A stretch of DNA of 7,037 nt from Desulfobacula sp. GTDB lineage: Bacteria; Desulfobacterota; Desulfobacteria; Desulfobacterales; Desulfobacteraceae. A program made the position numbers and the translations under genes. Under the pieces are notes generated by a model that was not told the origin of the DNA, did no database searches, and saw only the letters and a list, made by a program, of their open reading frames with translations. This document shows positions 5,965 through 7,037 of this stretch, in pieces. Every line of letters starts with the position of its first letter. Position 1 is the first letter of the stretch. Location: positions 1 through 7,037 of the forward strand of contig JAGLFI010000063.1 of the NCBI GenBank assembly GCA_023144585.1, read 5' to 3'.

Positions 5965-7037
5965 CTATTTTCCAATATATAAAGGATACTCAGTACAAAG
6001 TTCTCTTGTTTTTTTTGCCACTGCATCAACATTGGATTCATCATCCAGCACATCACAGATAAATCCGGCTATTTTTTGACTGGCCTGCTCTTTCATACCC
6101 CTGGAGGTGACAAGGGGAAGCCCGATCCTGATACCACTGGTGACAAAGGGGCCGCGCTTTTCATTTGGAACCGTATTTTTATTGACTGTGATACCGGCTC
6201 TGCCAAGTCTTTCTTCAGCTTCCTTTCCGGCAATATCCTTTTGTGTAAAATCAACCAATACCATGTGATTGTCAGTTCCACCAGAAACCAGTTTATACCC
6301 TCTTTCCAGCAGTATGACTGCAAGGGCGGACGCATTTTTAATCACCTGTTTCTGGTAGTCTGCAAAGGATTTGCCAAGTGCTTCTTTAAAGGCAATTGCT
6401 TTTGCGGCAATGACATGCATTAAAGGTCCCCCCTGGATACCGGGAAATATCTGGCCTGCAATTGCCTTCCCAAACTTCTGGGAAGACAGAATCAAACCGC
6501 CGCGAGGCCCTCTAAGGGTTTTATGGGTGGTCGAGGTAATCACATCTGCAAATCCCACCGGACTTGGGTGGACTCCTCCTGCAACAAGTCCTGCAATGTG
6601 GGCCATATCTACCATGAAAAGGGCACCGACAGATCTAGCAATCCCAAAAAAACCTTTAAAGTCAATGATCCTGGGATAGGCACTCGCGCCCGCCACAATC
6701 AATTTTGGCTGGTATTTTTTTGCAAGGGTTTCCACCTGGTTCAGGTCAATCATCTCGGTTTCAGGCGACAATCCGTAATGGACAAAATCATACAGCTTAC
6801 CTGAAAAGCTGACAGCGGCACCATGGGTCAGATGCCCATCATGGGAAAGGTCCATGGCAAGAATTCGATCCCCGAGATTCAACATTGCAAAATAAACTGC
6901 CATATTGGCCCCTGAGCCCGAATGGGGCTGGACATTTGCATATTCGACATTGAACAGTTTTTTGACTCTCTCAATGGCCAGATCTTCTGCCTGGTCCACA
7001 TATTCACAACCACCATAATATCTTTTTGCAGGATACC
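5965..7037 (-). CDS. glyA: serine hydroxymethyltransferase (N-terminus beyond right edge)
   Basis: GlyA uses pyridoxal phosphate to interconvert serine and glycine, charging tetrahydrofolate to 5,10-methylene-THF. The window holds the last 356 codons. The first visible residues, [20 protein letters not shown], match the conserved YPGKRYYGG region that lies about 58 residues into E. coli GlyA, so the frame runs through the right edge and no start codon is visible. A GTG at 6999 is an internal Val codon, not a start. Landmarks include [32 protein letters not shown] and [13 protein letters not shown], whose PLP-binding Lys codon is at 6520-6522. They also include [29 protein letters not shown] and [11 protein letters not shown], with the substrate-carboxylate Arg. 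The C-terminus ([10 protein letters not shown]) is normal. The gene is probably at or near the head of this operon and sits 4 bp before the dCMP deaminase gene. Confidence 0.97.
   Translation of the reverse strand, partial: YPAKRYYGGCEYVDQAEDLAIERVKKLFNVEYANVQPHSGSGANMAVYFAMLNLGDRILAMDLSHDGHLTHGAAVSFSGKLYDFVHYGLSPETEMIDLNQVETLAKKYQPKLIVAGASAYPRIIDFKGFFGIARSVGALFMVDMAHIAGLVAGGVHPSPVGFADVITSTTHKTLRGPRGGLILSSQKFGKAIAGQIFPGIQGGPLMHVIAAKAIAFKEALGKSFADYQKQVIKNASALAVILLERGYKLVSGGTDNHMVLVDFTQKDIAGKEAEERLGRAGITVNKNTVPNEKRGPFVTSGIRIGLPLVTSRGMKEQASQKIAGFICDVLDDESNVDAVAKKTRELCTEYPLYIGK

Noticed and set aside
5961..6056. N-terminal extension of the dCMP deaminase frame starting MMCWMM
   Set aside because: The extra 32 residues are the end of glyA read in another frame. 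The family N-terminus begins at the ATG at 5960.

Overview
All recognisable genes lie on the minus strand, so the transcript reads from the right edge to the left edge. In transcription order they are: glyA (its N-terminus lies beyond the right edge), a dCMP deaminase gene, nrdR, ribD, ribE (riboflavin synthase), ribBA, ribH, nusB, a glyoxalase-II-like metallo-beta-lactamase-fold hydrolase, and the first third of an aminodeoxychorismate synthase component I gene (pabB-like), cut by the left edge. Gaps are 4 to 43 bp with one 14-bp overlap. The exception is an 80-bp gap between ribD and ribE. I see no terminator or convincing internal promoter, so one polycistronic unit is the simplest reading. 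Its promoter would lie to the right of the window.

The order glyA / dCMP deaminase / nrdR / ribD / ribE / ribBA / ribH / nusB is, as I recall it, characteristic of the former Deltaproteobacteria. The protein style and moderately AT-rich composition suggest a Desulfobacterales-type sulfate reducer (Desulfobacterota). This is an inference from synteny and sequence feel, not a database result.

The genes form linked metabolic blocks. GlyA makes 5,10-methylene-tetrahydrofolate and dCMP deaminase makes dUMP, the two substrates of thymidylate synthase. NrdR represses ribonucleotide reductase genes. RibD, RibE, RibBA and RibH supply every riboflavin-pathway enzyme except the phosphatase that acts between RibD and RibH. 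NusB is a transcription antitermination and rRNA-synthesis factor commonly found next to ribH. The last two genes are a Zn hydrolase of unknown substrate and a PabB-like enzyme for the p-aminobenzoate part of folate.

This is mostly a conserved housekeeping locus, and I do not see a new defence, mobile or secondary-metabolite system. The most unusual structure is in the ribD-ribE gap. There a heptanucleotide tandem array (five perfect TTTTTAA units plus degenerate units kept almost in heptad phase) fills the space between a good Shine-Dalgarno sequence and the GTG start of riboflavin synthase, and it creates a 15-codon leader reading frame. A second point is that the DHBP synthase half of RibBA has Gln where the E. 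coli enzyme has a metal-binding His.
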